From JBOHHM01 sp050725495 (GTDB lineage: Bacteria; Pseudomonadota; Gammaproteobacteria; Burkholderiales; Burkholderiaceae_C): DNA of 6,689 nt. Positions 6,268-6,689 of the stretch are shown piece after piece. Numbering within the stretch: position 1 is the first letter of the stretch; every line of letters starts with the position of its first letter. The translations under genes were made by a program, and so were the position numbers. The DNA is taken from assembly GCA_050725495.1 (NCBI GenBank), contig JBOHHM010000094.1:1-6689 (forward strand), in the 5' to 3' direction. The notes under the pieces are model-generated. The model saw only the letters and a program-made list of their open reading frames with translations, did no database searches and was not told where the DNA came from.

Positions 6268-6522
6268 CGTACGCAATAGCGAACCTGTGCCTGAGGCGGC
6301 TCCTCCGGGTAAGGGCGCGCTCGGATCGGCAGGATCTGTCGGTCCGCCAGAGGACCGGTTGGAGTTCGGGATCGAATGTCGGATTGTGATGCTGTCTTGA
6401 CCGACGACGACCTCCTTGACGAGCAGTCTGACGATGCGCTGGCGTTCCAACACGTGCAGATTCTGGGCCTGGCTGCGCAGGCGCTCGAGGAATTCGCCCA
6501 GTGTGTGGGCTAGCCGCAGGTA
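6268..6522 (-). pseudogene. C-terminal fragment of a serine recombinase (resolvase/invertase family, large type)
   Basis: About 85 residues read on the minus strand without a stop: LGEFLERLRSQAQNLH, then RQRIVRLLVKEVVVG, then SITIRHSIP followed by a Pro/Gly/Ser-rich tail ending near SLLRT. The RIVRLLVKEVxVG...ITIRHSIP pattern is the end of transposon-type recombinase family proteins, in which a coiled segment is followed by a short beta region and a loose tail. The N-terminal catalytic serine domain and the zinc-ribbon region are absent. Upstream, the frame runs straight into TAA at the edge of an IS630-type element (near 6523). Downstream, homology stops where the intron RT begins (near 6267). 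It is therefore a remnant interrupted on both sides. Confidence 0.65.
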
Positions 6523-6689
6523 TTACTCCGCAAGCGAAATATGACCCATACGGCAAATCAAGCGGCGTACTGCACATGCGGGGCGTTGAAGAATCGCTGC
6601 ACGATGTGCGGCTGCTTTTGCCTGCGATGCAAATGCGAGCGCACAGCCGCTTTCAACTCATCTCGATTGCGGGGGCGACTCTTGGCTAG
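6523..6689 (-). mobile_element. Terminal part of an IS630-family insertion sequence (runs off the right edge)
   Basis: The transposase C-terminus ends at 6558. The remaining 35 bp down to about 6523 (reading inward from the edge TTACTCCGCAAGCGAAAT) should be the element's terminal region. IS630/Tc1-type elements insert at TA, and a TA lies at 6521-6522 exactly where the recombinase reading frame begins (a second TA at 6524-6525 leaves a few bases of doubt). The other terminus is outside the window, so the inverted repeat cannot be compared. Confidence 0.6.
6558..6689 (-). CDS. IS630-family transposase, C-terminal 43 residues (partial)
   Basis: A minus-strand frame is open from the right edge to TGA (6558-6560). 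The visible end reads RPRNRDELKAAVRSHLHRRQ, then a short helix, then FFNAPHVQYAA. The pattern (R-P-R segment, VRSHLRR-like helix, then FFxAPxxxYAA at the very end) is that of IS630-type DDE transposase C-termini. The catalytic DDE residues lie upstream, outside the window. There is no stop or frameshift in the visible part, so the copy could be intact. It was missed as a start-to-stop frame because its start is outside. Confidence 0.7.
   Translation of the reverse strand, partial: LAKSRPRNRDELKAAVRSHLHRRQKQPHIVQRFFNAPHVQYAA

Noticed and set aside
5829..6389. Plus-strand open frame of 186 codons across the right flank
   Set aside because: It is a mirror of the intron reverse transcriptase on the minus strand and has no family pattern.
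6145..6453. A recombinase-reverse transcriptase fusion protein
   Set aside because: The recombinase and RT parts are in different frames at the join, so the open frame reads nonsense after about 6268.

Overview
The window looks like a piece of a GC-rich betaproteobacterial genome, most likely Burkholderiales/Comamonadaceae. The reasons are strong G/C bias at third codon positions, a Bug/TctC-type periplasmic binding protein next to a LysR regulator and catabolic enzymes, and several IS and group II intron relatives common in that group. The genus is an inference and was not tested.

Core (210-5397): a small aromatic-acid catabolic cluster. A LysR regulator of the NahR/nitroaromatics-like type (minus strand) diverges from a plus-strand operon. 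The operon encodes a thiamine-diphosphate decarboxylase that matches benzoylformate decarboxylase (MdlC) at its catalytic residues, an NAD(P)-dependent aldehyde dehydrogenase of the salicylaldehyde/vanillin/benzaldehyde type, and a secreted Bug-family solute-binding protein. Together they could bind a 2-oxo or 2-hydroxy aromatic acid in the periplasm, decarboxylate phenylglyoxylate (or a ring-substituted analogue) to an aldehyde, and oxidise that to a benzoate. An AT-rich stretch with two short dyads lies between the regulator and the operon.

A fourth gene starts by a 1-bp stop/start overlap with the Bug gene. Its first ~40 residues resemble the N-terminus of a GlcD-type FAD-linked hydroxyacid oxidase/dehydrogenase. 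It is cut off at about 5519. If the reading is right, the lost gene may have made the oxo-acid substrate of the decarboxylase (for example from mandelate).

Flanks: mobile-element debris on both sides. On the left is one end of an IS5-family element: the transposase N-terminus (MKQQTLAM...) and a terminus followed by a YTAR-type target, inserted 11 bp beyond the lysR stop. On the right, 5520-6689 is a nested mosaic, all on the minus strand. It holds the 3' part of a group II intron (domains V/VI plus a frameshifted reverse transcriptase with YADD), joined near 6267 to the C-terminus of a serine recombinase. That recombinase is in turn cut near 6522 by the end of an IS630-family element whose transposase C-terminus runs off the window.

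I see no CRISPR array, tRNA, rRNA or convincing Rho-independent terminator. I see no clearly new system. The most interesting points are the intron-truncated operon gene, the layered junctions on the right, and substitutions near the ThDP site of the decarboxylase.
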